From NCBI GenBank assembly GCA_020249825.1, contig JADCEX010000131.1, positions 1-36,467 on the forward strand: a stretch of DNA of 36,467 bases. Direction: 5' to 3'. The position numbers and the translations under genes are program-made. This document shows, in pieces, positions 24,874 through 34,381 of the stretch. A model generated the notes under the pieces. It had not been told where the DNA came from, made no database searches, and saw only the letters and a list, made by a program, of their open reading frames with translations. Position 1 is the stretch's first letter, and every line of letters begins with the position of its first letter. The DNA comes from Roseomonas sp. Lineage in GTDB: Bacteria > Pseudomonadota > Alphaproteobacteria > Acetobacterales > Acetobacteraceae.

Positions 24874-25760
24874 TGGCTGCCACCGACATCACCGCCGCAG
24901 CCGCCATCGTCCCGCGGTCGCGCAGTGCGACAGGGCTGATGCGCCGCGCGGCCCGGCGCCCGCTGCCCGTGCTGGGCAGCGCCCTCCTGATTGTCCTGAT
25001 TCTCTCTGCGCTGTTCGCGCCCTGGCTCACGCCATATGACCCGTTTGAGATGAATGTGGTGGACCGGCTGCTGCCACCGAATGAGACATATTGGTTCGGC
25101 ACGGACGCCTTTGGCCGCGACATCTTCACCCGTACGCTCTACGGGGGGCGCGTTTCGCTCGTGATCGGCGCTTCTGTCGCGGTTGCGGCGACTGTGGTCG
25201 GTCTTTTGATCGGCGTTGTTGCAGGTTATTTCCGCACGGCTGATGCCATTCTGATGCGGATCATGGACGGGTTGATGGCCATTCCGGGCATTCTGCTCGC
25301 CATCGCGCTCATGTCACTCACGCGGGCCAGTATCTGGATCGTGATCCTGGCCATCACCATCCCTGAAGTGCCGCGCGTCGCGCGCCTCGTACGTTCGGTG
25401 GTCCTCTCGGTGCGCGAACAAGTCTACATCCAGGCAGCGAGTGCCGTTGGCACGCGGTTTCCGCGGCTCATGCTGCGCCATATACTGCCCAACACCTTTG
25501 CGCCGCTGATAGTGCAGGCGACGTATATCGCCGCTTCTGCCGTATTGGTCGAAAGCTACCTCAGCTTCCTCGGCGTCGGAACCCCGCCGGAGATTCCGTC
25601 CTGGGGCAATATCATCGCAGAAGGCCGGCTTTATGTGCAGATCGCCTTCTGGAATATCCTGTTCCCGAGTGTCTTTCTTGCGGTCATGGTGCTGTCCATC
25701 AACATTCTTGGCGATGGGCTACGCGACATGCTCGACCCCCGCCTGGCGCGGAGGATCTGA
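24873..25760 (+). CDS. Dpp/Opp-type ABC transporter permease (DppC-like)
   Basis: 295 residues. The DppC family hallmarks are present: FAPWLTPYDPFEMN, the loop YWFGTDAFGRDIFTRTLYG, repeated small-residue helices, the EAA loop VYIQAASAVGTRFPRLMLRH, and the C-terminal SFLGVGTPPEIPSWG followed by GDGLRDMLDPRLARR. Second half of the transmembrane channel. Coupled by one-base stop/start overlaps (TGATG) to the genes on both sides, so the subunits are made at matched levels. Confidence 0.95.
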   Translation: MAATDITAAAAIVPRSRSATGLMRRAARRPLPVLGSALLIVLILSALFAPWLTPYDPFEMNVVDRLLPPNETYWFGTDAFGRDIFTRTLYGGRVSLVIGASVAVAATVVGLLIGVVAGYFRTADAILMRIMDGLMAIPGILLAIALMSLTRASIWIVILAITIPEVPRVARLVRSVVLSVREQVYIQAASAVGTRFPRLMLRHILPNTFAPLIVQATYIAASAVLVESYLSFLGVGTPPEIPSWGNIIAEGRLYVQIAFWNILFPSVFLAVMVLSINILGDGLRDMLDPRLARRI

Positions 25761-26752
25761 TGGCCGCCGATCCTGTCCTGCGGGTCGAGGGGCTGCGCAC
25801 GGAATTCGCGACCGGCGATGGTCCACCGGCGGTCGCGGTCAACGACCTTTCCTTCGAGGTAAACCGCGGCGAGACCCTGTGCATTGTGGGCGAATCCGGT
25901 TGCGGCAAAAGCCTGACGGCGTTGTCCGTTTTGCGCCTGCTGCCGCGGCCTTATGGGCGGATCGGCGCCGGGCGCGTGTTGCTTGAAGGCAGGGACCTTG
26001 TGCAGGTGTCGGAACCCGAAATCCGCGAAGTCCGGGGCCGAGCTGTCTCAATGATTTTCCAGGAACCGATGACAAGCCTGAATCCAGTGCTGAACATCGG
26101 TCGCCAGATCGCCGAGACGGTGATGGTGCATGAAGGCCTGCCCTGGCAAGCCTGCATGGATCGCGCACTCGAAATGCTGCGCCAGGTGCGCATACCCGAA
26201 CCTGAACGTCGCCTGCATGAATATCCGCATCAATTATCGGGCGGCATGCGCCAGCGCGTTATGATCGCGATGGCGCTGGCCTGCCGCCCACGCGTGCTGC
26301 TGGCCGACGAACCGACCACGGCGCTTGATGTCACTATCCAGGCGCAGATCCTCGATCTGATCCGCGATCTGCAGCGGGAGACTGGTACAGCCGTTCTGCT
26401 GATCACCCATGATCTTGGCGTTGTTGCGGAAATGGCCGACCGCGTGCTGGTGATGTACGCGGGAAGCAAGGTGGAAGAAGGCACCGCTGAGGAAATCTTC
26501 GACGCGCCCACCCACCCCTATACGCGTGGCCTGATGGGTGCGATGCCGCATTTGGGGGGTGCCCATGGCGGGCGGCTGGCCGAAATTCCTGGTGTGGTGC
26601 CGGCGCTGAAGGCACTTCCTCCCGGTTGTCCTTTCGCGCCCCGTTGCAGCCTTGCGACATCGCGCTGCCATGTTGAAGCGCCGCCTCTCCGCACTTTCGC
26701 AGGTAGCCACAACGTCGCCTGCTGGGAAGTCGGCCAAGGAGCTGCCGCATGA
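25760..26752 (+). CDS. Dpp/Opp-type ABC transporter ATP-binding protein (DppD-like)
   Basis: 330 residues. Walker [10 protein letters not shown]-loop [12 protein letters not shown], signature LSGGMRQR, Walker [13 protein letters not shown] and H-loop LITHDLGVV are all intact. The C-terminal oligopeptide-transporter extension ends in a Cys-rich stretch ([17 protein letters not shown]) of the type that can bind an iron-sulfur cluster in related ATPases. It pairs with the next ATPase to power the importer; its TGA overlaps the next ATG by four bases. Confidence 0.95.
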   Translation: MAADPVLRVEGLRTEFATGDGPPAVAVNDLSFEVNRGETLCIVGESGCGKSLTALSVLRLLPRPYGRIGAGRVLLEGRDLVQVSEPEIREVRGRAVSMIFQEPMTSLNPVLNIGRQIAETVMVHEGLPWQACMDRALEMLRQVRIPEPERRLHEYPHQLSGGMRQRVMIAMALACRPRVLLADEPTTALDVTIQAQILDLIRDLQRETGTAVLLITHDLGVVAEMADRVLVMYAGSKVEEGTAEEIFDAPTHPYTRGLMGAMPHLGGAHGGRLAEIPGVVPALKALPPGCPFAPRCSLATSRCHVEAPPLRTFAGSHNVACWEVGQGAAA

Positions 26753-27732
26753 AGGCGCAGATCCCGGTCCTGGAGGTCCGCGACCTTGTCAAGCATTACA
26801 GCGTGGGTGGCGGCTTCTTTGGCCGCGGCCGCAAGCAGCTTCGCGCAGTGGATGGTGTTTCTTTCAGTATCGGGCAAGGGGAAACGCTCGGCCTGGTGGG
26901 GGAGAGTGGTTGCGGGAAGTCCACCGTCGGCAAGGCGGTACTGCGCCTGGTGGAACCGACCTCTGGCCAAGTTACCTTGGAGGGTGAGGAGATCACGGGT
27001 CTCGGCAGCGCCGCCCTGCTTGACCGGCGCAAGCGGATGCAGGTCATCTTCCAGGATCCCTATTCCTCGTTGAACCCCCGCATGACGGCGGGTGAAATCG
27101 TACAAGAACCGCTGATCAACTTCGGCATCGGCTCGCGCGCTGAGCAACGAGATCGCGTCGCCTTGCTTTTCGCCCGTGTGGGGTTGCGTCCGGACCAACG
27201 CGGCAATTATCCGCATGAATTTTCCGGTGGGCAGCGGCAAAGGCTCGGCATCGCGCGGGCCCTGGCGCTCGGCCCCAGCGTGATTATCGGGGATGAGCCG
27301 GTCTCCGCGCTCGATGTCTCGGTGCAGGCGCAGGTCATCAACCTGATGATGGACCTGCAGCAGGAATTCGGCTTGAGCTATCTTTTCGTCGCGCATGATC
27401 TTGGCGTGGTCGAGCATATCAGCCATCGCGTTGCCGTCATGTATCTCGGCAAGATCGTGGAGATCGCCGCGCGGGCGTCATTGTTCGAGACGCCACGCCA
27501 TCCTTACACCGAGGCATTGCTGGCCGCTGTGCCGGTCTCTCACCCCCGGGCGAGACGGGCGCGCACCGTTCTGGCGGGTGATGTGCCGAGCCCGATCAAC
27601 CCGCCCTCAGGGTGCCGTTTCCATACGCGATGCCCAATCGCGGTCGCGCGCTGCCGGCAGGAGGAACCGCCGCTGGTGGTGGACGCGTCAGGTCACGGCG
27701 TCGCCTGTCACCTTCGCGCCGCAACCGCGTAG
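26749..27732 (+). CDS. Dpp/Opp-type ABC transporter ATP-binding protein (DppF-like)
   Basis: 327 residues. Walker [11 protein letters not shown]-loop [12 protein letters not shown], signature FSGGQRQR, Walker [13 protein letters not shown] and H-loop FVAHDLGVV are present. DppF-specific traits are the N-terminal [12 protein letters not shown] and the C-terminal [17 protein letters not shown]. It completes a full five-component importer with no missing part. The LacI-family gene begins 17 bases after its stop. Confidence 0.95.
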   Translation: MKAQIPVLEVRDLVKHYSVGGGFFGRGRKQLRAVDGVSFSIGQGETLGLVGESGCGKSTVGKAVLRLVEPTSGQVTLEGEEITGLGSAALLDRRKRMQVIFQDPYSSLNPRMTAGEIVQEPLINFGIGSRAEQRDRVALLFARVGLRPDQRGNYPHEFSGGQRQRLGIARALALGPSVIIGDEPVSALDVSVQAQVINLMMDLQQEFGLSYLFVAHDLGVVEHISHRVAVMYLGKIVEIAARASLFETPRHPYTEALLAAVPVSHPRARRARTVLAGDVPSPINPPSGCRFHTRCPIAVARCRQEEPPLVVDASGHGVACHLRAATA

Positions 27733-27748
27733 GACCTGTGCCGCGCAG

Positions 27749-28840
27749 ATGAAGACCAAGGCAAGCACGCCGCAGCCGGGGGGCAAAAGACGCAGGAAAA
27801 CCGGCGCCCCCAAGGTGCGGCTGGAAGAAGTGGCGCTGGAAGCCGGCGTTTCTGCCGCCACCGTGTCACGCGTGCTCAACAATGCCTCATTGGTCACGCA
27901 GGATTTGCGGGAAAAGGTACTGAAGGCGACATCGAAGCTCGGTTATGTCGCGCATGGCGCGGCAAGGGCGCTCGCGTCGCGCCGATCGCGCGTGCTGGGC
28001 GCGGTGGTGCCCAACCTTTCAAACACGATCTTTTCCGACATGATTGAAGGCTTTCAGCAGCGGCTGGAACCGCAGGGCTACACCATGCTGCTGGCCACCT
28101 TCAATTATGATGAGGCGGCGGAATTTCGCAGTGTCCGCACCATGATCGAACGCGGCGTGGATGGGCTTGTGCTGGTTGGTGTGACCCACAGCAAGGAACT
28201 TGAACTGCTGCTGAATAGCTCTGGCATTCCCTTCGTACAGACCTGGGCGCCGGCACGGGCCAGCGCACACCCCACCATTGGCTATGACAACGCGACTGCC
28301 GCGCGGCTACTGGTGGATCACCTTGTCGGGCTGGGGCACCGCGATATCGGGGTTGTGGCAGGGCTTACCCAGCATAATGACCGCGTGCGGGCGCGCATCG
28401 CCGGTCTGCGCGCAGCGATGCGCCGCCACCGCATTTCGCTGCCGGCCGACCGCATCGTCCAGACCGAGTATCGCATCACCAAGGTACGAGAGGCTTTCCG
28501 CGTGCTTCAGCGAAACGGCGAGTTACCGACAGCCTTGATCGCCAATAATGACGTCGTAGCGCTTGGCCTGCTGCTGGAAGCGCAGGCGCAGGGCATCCGC
28601 GTGCCAGCGCAGCTTTCGATTGTCGGAGTCGGCGATCTTGAGATCGTGACGCATATGCGGCCACCGCTGACGACGTTGCGTTCGCCGAAGCATACAATCG
28701 GCGCCATGGCAGCCGACTACCTGCTTGCCCGCATCAGCGGGCATGACTTCGCCATACCCGAAGAACTCCCGCTTGAACTCGTGGTCCGGGGTTCTACCGC
28801 CCCGCCGCGCACGACCCGCCGCAAGGATATTTCAGCATGA
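27749..28840 (+). CDS. LacI-family transcriptional regulator
   Basis: 363 residues. A Lys/Arg-rich N-terminal tail (about 25 residues, GGKRRRKTGAPK) precedes the LacI helix-turn-helix VRLEEVALEAGVSAATVSRVLNN and the hinge helix region ARALASRRSRVLG. Residues 85-345 are the periplasmic-binding-like effector domain (VLGAVVPNLSNTIFSDMIEGF-type start, GVGDLEIVTHMRPPLTTL near the end). It probably represses this operon and is released by the imported compound or a catabolite; a LacI-type palindrome lies in front of the first gene. The position inside the operon implies autoregulation. The ATG at 27749 is used; a GTG eleven bases upstream is out of frame. Its stop overlaps the next ATG (ATGA). Confidence 0.93.
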   Translation: MKTKASTPQPGGKRRRKTGAPKVRLEEVALEAGVSAATVSRVLNNASLVTQDLREKVLKATSKLGYVAHGAARALASRRSRVLGAVVPNLSNTIFSDMIEGFQQRLEPQGYTMLLATFNYDEAAEFRSVRTMIERGVDGLVLVGVTHSKELELLLNSSGIPFVQTWAPARASAHPTIGYDNATAARLLVDHLVGLGHRDIGVVAGLTQHNDRVRARIAGLRAAMRRHRISLPADRIVQTEYRITKVREAFRVLQRNGELPTALIANNDVVALGLLLEAQAQGIRVPAQLSIVGVGDLEIVTHMRPPLTTLRSPKHTIGAMAADYLLARISGHDFAIPEELPLELVVRGSTAPPRTTRRKDISA

Positions 28841-31449
28841 CAACTGCGCCGAGCACCCTGCCACTCACGCGCGACAAGGCTGGGCACCTACCAGGCATGC
28901 TGGAGGGTTTGCGTGTTGTGGAAATGGCTGATGAGACAGCCGAATATGTCGGCATGGCACTCGCCGGCCTGGGTGCTGAGGTCATCAAGGTTGAACCGCC
29001 GCAGGGTGCTTCCACCCGTGCCATCGGACCCTTCCTGGATGATGAACCCGGCCCCGAGCGTTCGCTGCATTTCTGGGGCTATAATCGCGGCAAGCGGTCT
29101 GTCGTGCTCGACCTTGACACGCCGGACGGCCAGCAGAAATTCCGACAGCTTCTTGCTTCCGCCGATATCTACCTTGATGCGAGCGAGGGAAAGGCGGCTT
29201 CTGCACTGGGCATCGCGGCGCGCAATATCGCGGCGGAGTTTCCCGGCCTGATCGCCGCACGCATGTCGCCTTTTGGTGATGAGGGGCCCTGGAAGGATCA
29301 CAAGGCATCGGACCTGATCCACCTGGCGCTGGGCGGAATCATGATGAATTGCGGCTATGATCCTGATCCGTCCAAGCATTACGATTTGCCGCCGATCGCG
29401 CCGCAGCTTTGGCACGCCTACCACATCGCCGGTGACCAGATGGTTGTGGGTATCCTCGCCGCGCTGATCCATCGCCTGCATACGGGCGAAGGCCAGGATC
29501 TGTGCGTGGCGATTCACGAAGCGGTCTCAAAGAATACTGAGCTTGATATCATGTCCTGGGTGATGCGGCGCGCGCCGTTATTCCGCCAGACCTGCCGGCA
29601 CGCAATCGAAAAACCGACGCATGTGCCAAGCATTGGCCATACCAAGGATGGGCGCTGGTACATCGCTGCCGGTGTGTCGGTACGCGACCAGACAAGTCTT
29701 GTGCCCTTTCTAACGGGCTATGGCATGGCAGCCGACCTACAGGCGCCGGGTGGAAATGCTGATACCAAGGCGCGCAACGTTCCCGGCTCGGGCGCGGATG
29801 ACGAGAAGAAGTCTCATGTGCTTGAGATCGTGCAGCGCTTCATCCGATCCTTTCGCTACGAAACAATGCCGTGGCGGGAAGCGCAGGCGGCTGGGCTGCT
29901 GTGGTCGCCGCTGCGCAAACCGCACGAAAACGTGCTTGACGCGCATTGGCAGACGCGCGGCACCTTTGCCGAGGTAGAGCATCCCGAACATGGGCGCGCC
30001 TACCACTATCCGGTTAGCCGATGGCTCTCATCCGGGACGGTCTGGAAATCCGGCCGCCGCGCCCCGCTGCTGGGCGAGGATACAGCAGCCGTGCTTGGCG
30101 CGCTGGCGCCGAGGAAGCCGCTGACGCAGCCGGCAAGGCCGCGCAGTGATGCACCGCCGCGGCCTTCCCCGCACGCAAAGCCGTTTCCCTTGCAGGGCGT
30201 GCGGATCTTCGATTTTTCCTGGTTCCTTGCCTCGGCTGGCGGTACGCGCTTCGCCGCGGCGCTGGGTGCGGATGTCATCAAGGTCGAATGGAAGGACAAT
30301 CCCGACACGCGCCTCGCGGCCATGTCGCCCGTTGGCGGGCGTGCAGCGCGAGAGGCAGCGACGGCACCGCTCAAGGGTGTCACCGATTCCGACATGGGCG
30401 GGCAGTTCAACAATAAGAATTCAGGCAAAAGCGGCATCTCGCTCAATATCCGCCATCCCAAGGGCATGGAGATTGCGCGCCGCCTGATCGCGATGTCGGA
30501 CGTGGTGGCGGAAGGTTTTTCACCTGGTGTGCTTCAGCGCCTTGGCCTGGGCTACGATGTTCTGCGGTCGCTCCGGCCCGACATCATCTATGTGCAGCAA
30601 TCTGGCATGGGCGGCATTGGCACCTATGGGCGTTTCCGCACCATTGGCCCTGTCGCTGCGGCCTTTGCCGGCACTTCTGAGATGTCGGGCCTGCCCGAAC
30701 CAGCCATGCCCGCGGGCTGGGGTTATTCCTTCCTCGACTGGATCGGCGCCTATAGCTTCGCAACAGCGATCATTGGCGCGCTTTATCACCGCGACCGCAC
30801 CGGCCAGGGGCAATGGATTGATAGTTCGCAATGCGAGTCTGGCATTTTCCTGAAGCCGGTACCGATCCTCGACTGGTCGGCGAATGGGCGAAGCTGGAGC
30901 CGCATCGGCAACCGTTCTCCCTATAAGCCGGCCGCGCCGCATGGCGCCTATCGCTGCGCCGGGCAGGACCGCTGGATTGCCATTGCCGTCTTTGACGAAG
31001 CCCAATGGCATGCACTTGTTCGCGTGGCAGGTCGCCCGGCATGGCTGGCGGAGCCGCGCTTTGCGACGCTGGAGAGCCGCCTGTTGCACCAGGGCCTGCT
31101 GGATATTGCGATAACGGAATGGACGCAGGATCAGGATGCCTATGCCTGCATGGCGGCGCTGCAGGCGGCTGGCGTGCCGGCGGGTGTCTGCCAAACGGCA
31201 GAGGACCGGTGCGACAATGACCCGCAACTTCCGGCACTCTCCTGGCTCACGGAAGTAACCGGCACCAAGATCGGCCGCTGGCCGGTAACCGAGATTCCAA
31301 CGAAGCTTTCTGCAACGCCGCCCTATAGCGGCGGCATCATCAACCGCGGCGCACCTGGCTATGGTGAGGATAATGCCCGCATCCTGGGTGAGTTGCTCGG
31401 TTACTCCTCCGCGCAGGTCGCGGCGCTGGCCGAAGAAGGGGTAATTTGA
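28837..31449 (+). CDS. Tandem-domain class III (CaiB/BaiF) CoA-transferase
   Basis: 870 residues, twice the usual length, made of two family III CoA-transferase domains (about 20-410 and 450-870). Each has the N-terminal Rossmann start (LEGLRVVEMADETAEYVG and LQGVRIFDFSWFLASAGG), GAxVIKVE, and a GR-SVVLDL/KSGISLNI segment. Aligning by eye with formyl-CoA transferase, the catalytic Asp is kept in the second domain (Asp 634 in SFLDWIGAY) but is Tyr 195 in the first (AYHIAGDQM). The protein would be a pseudo-dimer with one working Asp. Family members move CoA from a donor acyl-CoA to a carboxylate, without ATP. It probably activates the imported acid for later steps. Translation is coupled to the LacI gene. 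Confidence 0.9.
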   Translation: MTTAPSTLPLTRDKAGHLPGMLEGLRVVEMADETAEYVGMALAGLGAEVIKVEPPQGASTRAIGPFLDDEPGPERSLHFWGYNRGKRSVVLDLDTPDGQQKFRQLLASADIYLDASEGKAASALGIAARNIAAEFPGLIAARMSPFGDEGPWKDHKASDLIHLALGGIMMNCGYDPDPSKHYDLPPIAPQLWHAYHIAGDQMVVGILAALIHRLHTGEGQDLCVAIHEAVSKNTELDIMSWVMRRAPLFRQTCRHAIEKPTHVPSIGHTKDGRWYIAAGVSVRDQTSLVPFLTGYGMAADLQAPGGNADTKARNVPGSGADDEKKSHVLEIVQRFIRSFRYETMPWREAQAAGLLWSPLRKPHENVLDAHWQTRGTFAEVEHPEHGRAYHYPVSRWLSSGTVWKSGRRAPLLGEDTAAVLGALAPRKPLTQPARPRSDAPPRPSPHAKPFPLQGVRIFDFSWFLASAGGTRFAAALGADVIKVEWKDNPDTRLAAMSPVGGRAAREAATAPLKGVTDSDMGGQFNNKNSGKSGISLNIRHPKGMEIARRLIAMSDVVAEGFSPGVLQRLGLGYDVLRSLRPDIIYVQQSGMGGIGTYGRFRTIGPVAAAFAGTSEMSGLPEPAMPAGWGYSFLDWIGAYSFATAIIGALYHRDRTGQGQWIDSSQCESGIFLKPVPILDWSANGRSWSRIGNRSPYKPAAPHGAYRCAGQDRWIAIAVFDEAQWHALVRVAGRPAWLAEPRFATLESRLLHQGLLDIAITEWTQDQDAYACMAALQAAGVPAGVCQTAEDRCDNDPQLPALSWLTEVTGTKIGRWPVTEIPTKLSATPPYSGGIINRGAPGYGEDNARILGELLGYSSAQVAALAEEGVI

Positions 31450-31456
31450 GGCCGTG

Positions 31457-32245
31457 ATGCAGGGCCCTGCCTGGGAACAGGATATTGTCTTCATCGGCGA
31501 TATCCATCGTCAGTGGCGGCATGTCGCGCAGGGCCTTGCCAAGGCCAGGCGGCGGCCCCGCGTCGCGGTACTGCTCGGGGACATGGAATGCGACCAGCCG
31601 CTTGATGTTGCGGCGGCGCCGCTGCTCGATGCCGGGATCGAAGTGCACTGGATCTGGGGCAATCATGATTATGATGGCGGGCCCGAAATGTGGACCAACC
31701 TGGTGGATGCGGGCCGCAATCCGCGCACCCGCCAGGGGGAACTCAATGCGCGTGTCACCGATATTGGCGGGCTGCGCATCGCCGGGCTGGGTGGCACCTT
31801 CCGCCGCCGTGTCTGGGAACCGCCGGGGGCACCTCAGTTACATTCTCGCAATGATCTACCGGCAGACATGACCCGCCTTGGTCCCGACTGGACCGAGGCG
31901 CAGCGCCGCTCAATGGCCGATGCGTTGGCCGCCATGGCAATCTGGCCCGAGGATGTGGAGGCGCTGTCTGCCCTACGTGCCGATGTGCTGGTGACGCATG
32001 AGGCACCATCGAGCCATCCACAGGGCGTTTCAGCGCTCGACGCATTGGCGCGACGGATGGGCGCGCGGCTCGTCATCCATGGGCACCATCATGTCTGTTA
32101 CCGCGCGCGCGCTGAGGATGGGCTGGAGGTGCAGGGCGTCGGTGCTGGATGGGGCATGGGGATTGATGGCCGGCCTTGGTGGCCGGGTGAAGCTGATCGC
32201 TGGTTGGGCCAAGCACCCGCCGGCTGGTCGCATCTTCAAGGATAG
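31457..32245 (+). CDS. Calcineurin-like metallophosphoesterase
   Basis: 262 residues. The di-metal motifs are complete and in order: GDIH near residue 15, GDME about 30 residues later, GNHD (WGNHDYD), VTHE and HGHHH. These place it in the calcineurin-like superfamily, which cleaves phosphomono- or diesters, cyclic nucleotides or nucleotides. GAGG lies six bases before the ATG; a GTG just ahead is an alternative start. It sits eight bases after the CoA-transferase and just ahead of an SDR, so it belongs to the operon, but its role there is unclear: a regulatory nucleotide, a phosphorylated metabolite or CoA-related ester are possible. Confidence 0.9.
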   Translation: MQGPAWEQDIVFIGDIHRQWRHVAQGLAKARRRPRVAVLLGDMECDQPLDVAAAPLLDAGIEVHWIWGNHDYDGGPEMWTNLVDAGRNPRTRQGELNARVTDIGGLRIAGLGGTFRRRVWEPPGAPQLHSRNDLPADMTRLGPDWTEAQRRSMADALAAMAIWPEDVEALSALRADVLVTHEAPSSHPQGVSALDALARRMGARLVIHGHHHVCYRARAEDGLEVQGVGAGWGMGIDGRPWWPGEADRWLGQAPAGWSHLQG

Positions 32246-32250
32246 GTTCC

Positions 32251-33018
32251 ATGCGAATAACTGACCTTGCCGGCAAGGCCGTTCTCATCACCGGTGCATC
32301 CACCGGCATCGGGGCTGCCGTGGCCAAGGGCTTCGCCGCGCAGGGCGCGCGCGTTGCGGTGCATTATAATTCCAGCGAAGCCCAGGCGTTGCAGGTGCTG
32401 GAGGAGATCCGCGCCGCGGGCGGCAACGCCATCGCATTGCGGGCCGATGTCCGTTCCGTTGATTCTTGCCGGGGCTTGGTTGCTGAGGCACAACAACGTC
32501 TTGGGGCGCTTGATGTGTTGGTGAACAATGCCGGTGGTGTGGTGAAGCGGCACCCGTTGCACGAGATTGATGACGCGCTCTATGACGATATCGTTAACCT
32601 GAATGCACGCTCAGTCTTCGCCTGTTCGCGCGCTGCGGTGCCGATCATGCAGGCGCAGGGTGGTGGCGCGATCATTTCCACCACATCCATCGCAGCGCGT
32701 ACCGGTGGCGGCAGCAAATCCACGCTCTATGCCGCTTCAAAGGCATTTGTTTCGACCTTCAGCCGCGGATTGGCGAAGGAGGTCGCGCGTTACGGTATTC
32801 GCGTGAACGCCATTGCGCCGGGTGTGATCGGCAAGCCAGACAAGGCGAAGACAACGCCAAACCATCAGCTTGAGGCTTCGATCAAGCTGACACCCATGCG
32901 GCGAATCGGCACCGTTGAGGAATGCGTCGGCGCCTATCTTTTTCTGGCTTCCCAGGAGATGGCGGGCTTCATCACCGGTCAGGTGATTGAGGTGAATGGC
33001 GGGCTTCATATGCCCTGA
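32251..33018 (+). CDS. SDR family oxidoreductase (FabG-like)
   Basis: 255 residues. TGASTGIG, NNAGG, Ser in STTSIAARTG, YAASK, and the C-terminal ITGQVIEVNGGLHMP identify a classical SDR. The segment HYNSSEAQ after strand 2, with no acidic residue but nearby Ser, favours NADP(H). AAGGAT precedes the ATG. It is the last gene of the operon and is expected to oxidise or reduce a beta-hydroxy/keto acyl-CoA or a free hydroxy compound on the pathway. Confidence 0.93.
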   Translation: MRITDLAGKAVLITGASTGIGAAVAKGFAAQGARVAVHYNSSEAQALQVLEEIRAAGGNAIALRADVRSVDSCRGLVAEAQQRLGALDVLVNNAGGVVKRHPLHEIDDALYDDIVNLNARSVFACSRAAVPIMQAQGGGAIISTTSIAARTGGGSKSTLYAASKAFVSTFSRGLAKEVARYGIRVNAIAPGVIGKPDKAKTTPNHQLEASIKLTPMRRIGTVEECVGAYLFLASQEMAGFITGQVIEVNGGLHMP

Positions 33019-33115
33019 ACGCGGGGGGCGCGGCCAGACGCAGCTTTGAAGGCAGCCGGTTTTGCGCAGCAGAGCAAAGAAGGTGTGGCAAAGCGGAAAT
33101 CCAAGGTCAGACCAC

Positions 33116-33765
33116 TCAGCCCGCTGTCAGGCGTGCAAGATCCTTGATGATAATCCGCTGCCGACCGCAAACGATGACCCCGGCATGCGCCAGCCGAGAC
33201 AATTCGCGTGAAACCGATTCCCTGGTTGTCGCCAGGCGTGCCGCCAAGGCCTGATGGGTCGGCGCCGGGTGGATAAGCGCTTCACCCGAAACAAAGCCCT
33301 GCAAAAGAGCAAGCCGTCGCAATTCCAGCCGCAACCTGTCGCCAAGTTTCAGCGTGGCCATTTCATAAAGCTGCGCGGACATGGCGCGCGCACGCTTGGT
33401 GATCATTTGCGCCATCGCCATGGCGAAATCTGGCTCGCTGCGCATCAAACCAAGAAAGCGTTCACGCGGCAGGCGGACAAGAATTGCCTGCGTGATGGTC
33501 TCCACGCTTGCTGAGCGGGGTAGCCCGTCAATGGCGGCGAATTCACCGAAACAATCGCCCGCTTCCATGACACGAAACGCAACCTCCACCCGTTTGCCGA
33601 CAAGGCACGGACAAGTAGCTGCCCCTGCTGCAAAAAATAAAGATCCTGATCGAGCGAGTTCTCCTCGATCACGGTTTTTCCGGGACCAAAGGAAAGGGGA
33701 ACACAAGCGGCAAGCACCTTTTCGCGAAGGGCGGGTGAGAGCGATTGCAGGATTTCAGGAACCAT
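33116..33765 (-). pseudogene. Crp/Fnr-family regulator broken by a one-base frameshift
   Basis: The 5' part (MVPEILQSLSPALREKVLA through YFLQQGQLLVRAL) and the 3' part (GKRVEVAFRVMEAGDCFGEF through the C-terminus) lie in different frames and join near 33598-33606. Together they give a full Crp/Fnr protein of about 215 residues: a cyclic-nucleotide-type sensor barrel, the long dimer helix, and a C-terminal winged helix with PTHQALAARLATTRESVSREL as recognition motif. One missing base between TTG and TCGGC (minus strand) accounts for the break. Either a pseudogene, a sequencing error or, least likely, programmed frameshifting. No Fnr-type N-terminal Cys cluster is present. Confidence 0.8.
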
Positions 33766-33916
33766 TTTCTTTGTCCGGACTCGGCTTGGGTTGGCCCCAT
33801 CGGCCAGGAAACAAATGATTAGCGCGCTTTGTACCAAAGGTCACAGAGCAGATCACCGGCCTGTGCTGAATGTCTCCCTGCGGGCCGAGGCCCGGGGCAA
33901 CCAGGGGGGGCAGGCC

Positions 33917-34129
33917 ATGTATTCCGAATTCAACTCACCACTTCTCGGCCATGCGCTGCTTGGCGCGGTCTTGGCGATCTTTGCGCTGGGGATGGTGTTC
34001 TGGCTCCTTCTCGCCTTCCGCTCCGTCTGCGCGGTGGTTTGGAAGCTTTCCGCGCTTGAAGGCGCATTGCTCGGCGGCCTGACAACAAAAGCCGAACCGG
34101 CACCTCAACTGAAAACCAGCGCGCCATGA
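33917..34129 (+). CDS. Small single-span membrane protein, unknown
   Basis: 70 residues from the ATG at 33917. One long hydrophobic stretch (LLGAVLAIFALGMVFWLLLAF) followed by RSVCAVVWKL suggests a single membrane helix with a cytoplasmic C-terminal tail. A G-run (33904-33910) could serve as the ribosome site. Its TGA overlaps the next ATG (ATGA), supporting a real coupled gene. No family recognised. Confidence 0.45.
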   Translation: MYSEFNSPLLGHALLGAVLAIFALGMVFWLLLAFRSVCAVVWKLSALEGALLGGLTTKAEPAPQLKTSAP

Positions 34130-34380
34130 TTACGGCGGTCTTCCTGATGCATTTCTTCCTCTGTGGCCCCTTCGAAATGTACTGCGAGGAAGGGCGCATG
34201 ACCCATCATTCCTGCGCCGCCGCCGAGGCTTGGCTGCGTGCCGGCCTCAAGCCTGATCAGGCGCTGTTGATCGCTGGTTGTGAAGCCACTGACCAACACA
34301 ACCCCAGCGCTGCCTCACTGTTGGAGGAACCAGCGGTGCCCCTGCTGGCTGCCCGGAAAGTCACGGCAGGAGGTAATTGA
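34126..34380 (+). CDS. Small Cys-containing protein, possibly exported, unknown
   Basis: 84 residues. A short hydrophobic N-terminus (TAVFLMHFFLCG) could be a weak signal or membrane anchor. Four or five Cys residues are spread through the chain (for example MYCEEGR, HSCAAAEAW, IAGCEA), suggesting disulfides in the periplasm. It overlaps the preceding gene by four bases, and the next gene starts two bases after the stop with a strong ribosome site (GGAGGT) inside this gene. No function assigned. Confidence 0.5.
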   Translation: MITAVFLMHFFLCGPFEMYCEEGRMTHHSCAAAEAWLRAGLKPDQALLIAGCEATDQHNPSAASLLEEPAVPLLAARKVTAGGN

Positions 34381-34381
34381 T

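Noticed and set aside
27395-27748. N-terminal extension of the LacI regulator into the upstream ATPase gene.
   Set aside because: Different frame of a well-conserved ATPase; LacI proteins begin just before the helix-turn-helix.
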